Shown: positions 5,684 to 5,955 of the stretch, in pieces
How the letters are laid out: each line of letters opens with the position of its first letter
Numbering within the stretch: position 1 is the first letter of the stretch
NCBI GenBank assembly: GCA_020440935.1
Contig: JAGRNC010000174.1
Coordinates: forward strand, 1 to 5,955
Direction of reading: 5' to 3'
Source of the DNA: Leptospiraceae bacterium
GTDB taxonomy: Bacteria; Spirochaetota; Leptospiria; Leptospirales; Leptonemataceae
DNA length: 5,955 bases
The notes under the pieces: generated by a model
The model's input: the letters and a program-made list of their open reading frames with translations, nothing else
What the model was told of the DNA's origin: nothing
The model's database searches: none
Position numbers and translations under genes: made by a program

Positions 5684-5955
5684 CTAAGCTGGCTTCGGAT
5701 TTGGAGAGATGGGCAGGGATTCAAAGCAAACGCGGTTTCGGCCGCTCTCTTTCGCCTGGTAGAGCAGCTTGTCTGCGCGTGCGTAAAAATCGGCCAGCTT
5801 TTCGCCTTCGCGAAGCACAGTGGCGCCGATGGAAATAGTAAACCGAATCGGCTCCGGGTCCCATTCCACGCTCAGTTTTTCAATACCGGAACGCAGGTTT
5901 TCGGCCACGGTGCGATATTCTTTGGCCAATTCGTTGCGAAGTAGAATCATAAACT
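5684..5955 (-). CDS. GGDEF domain protein (putative diguanylate cyclase), C-terminal end only
   Basis: The frame is open from the right edge to a TAG at 5686-5684 and gives about 90 residues. The first in-frame codon is Phe, followed by M-I-L-L-R, which matches the residues just after the active-site loop; the Phe is very probably the F of GG(D/E)EF itself, with the rest beyond the edge. Downstream, R-F-T-I-S-I-G-A-T, then A-R-A-D-K-L-L-Y-Q-A-K and G-R-N-R-V, are the classic C-terminal signatures of GGDEF domains. Such domains condense two GTP into cyclic di-GMP. Because the GGD/E residues, the I-site and all N-terminal sensory domains lie outside, I cannot say whether it is catalytically active or what it senses. 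The domain ends the protein, with a short Pro/Ser tail. It converges on the deacetylase operon and shows no sign of co-regulation with it. The internal ATG at 5950 is not the real start. Confidence 0.92.
   Translation of the reverse strand, partial: FMILLRNELAKEYRTVAENLRSGIEKLSVEWDPEPIRFTISIGATVLREGEKLADFYARADKLLYQAKESGRNRVCFESLPISPNPKPA

Noticed and set aside
5626..5944. Two plus-strand frames starting near 5626 and 5657, with a promoter-like AATAAT just upstream
   Set aside because: Both run antisense through the GGDEF coding sequence, which has clear family signatures on the minus strand. Their translations look like reverse-complement composition, not protein.

Overview
The window holds six protein-coding genes and one further gene cut by each edge's neighbourhood (seven coding regions in all, two of them partial). 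No RNA genes, mobile elements, CRISPR arrays or long repeats are visible. Base composition looks close to half GC throughout and no stretch stands out as foreign. The gene set (GpsA, an APP1-type phosphatidate phosphatase domain protein, a class IV-like histone deacetylase family protein, a diguanylate cyclase end) is that of an ordinary bacterial chromosome. The style of the proteins would fit a mid-GC spirochaete of the Leptospiraceae (Leptonema or Turneriella type), but this is a weak impression and other Gram-negative lineages are possible.

Layout, left to right. (1) Positions 1-912, minus strand: a two-gene unit. An unrecognised 202-aa protein is followed after 2 bp by a low-molecular-weight tyrosine phosphatase / arsenate reductase-like protein that runs off the left edge. 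(2) Positions 913-967: a short divergent promoter region. (3) Positions 968-2005, plus: gpsA, complete. (4) Positions 2044-3618, minus: a 524-aa protein with an APP1/DUF2183 HAD-type catalytic domain, convergent with gpsA. (5) Positions 3619-3698: a second divergent region, with a clear stem-loop just ahead of the next gene's ribosome binding site. (6) Positions 3699-5455, plus: a histone deacetylase-like gene and, overlapping its stop codon by one base, a 287-aa protein whose central part resembles the acyl-CoA-binding core of GNAT acetyltransferases. (7) Positions 5456-5683: a non-coding convergent gap with several inverted repeats. (8) Positions 5684-5955, minus: the C-terminal end of a GGDEF domain; the window edge falls within the GGDEF motif itself.

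How the genes may work together. GpsA makes sn-glycerol 3-phosphate for phospholipids, and APP1-type proteins dephosphorylate phosphatidate, so the centre of the window has a glycerolipid theme, although these two genes are on opposite strands. The most interesting unit is the overlapping pair at 3699-5455: a predicted zinc deacylase coupled to a predicted acyltransferase-like protein, which could form a reversible acylation module. The deacylase assignment is strong; the acyltransferase assignment is an inference from a few motifs.
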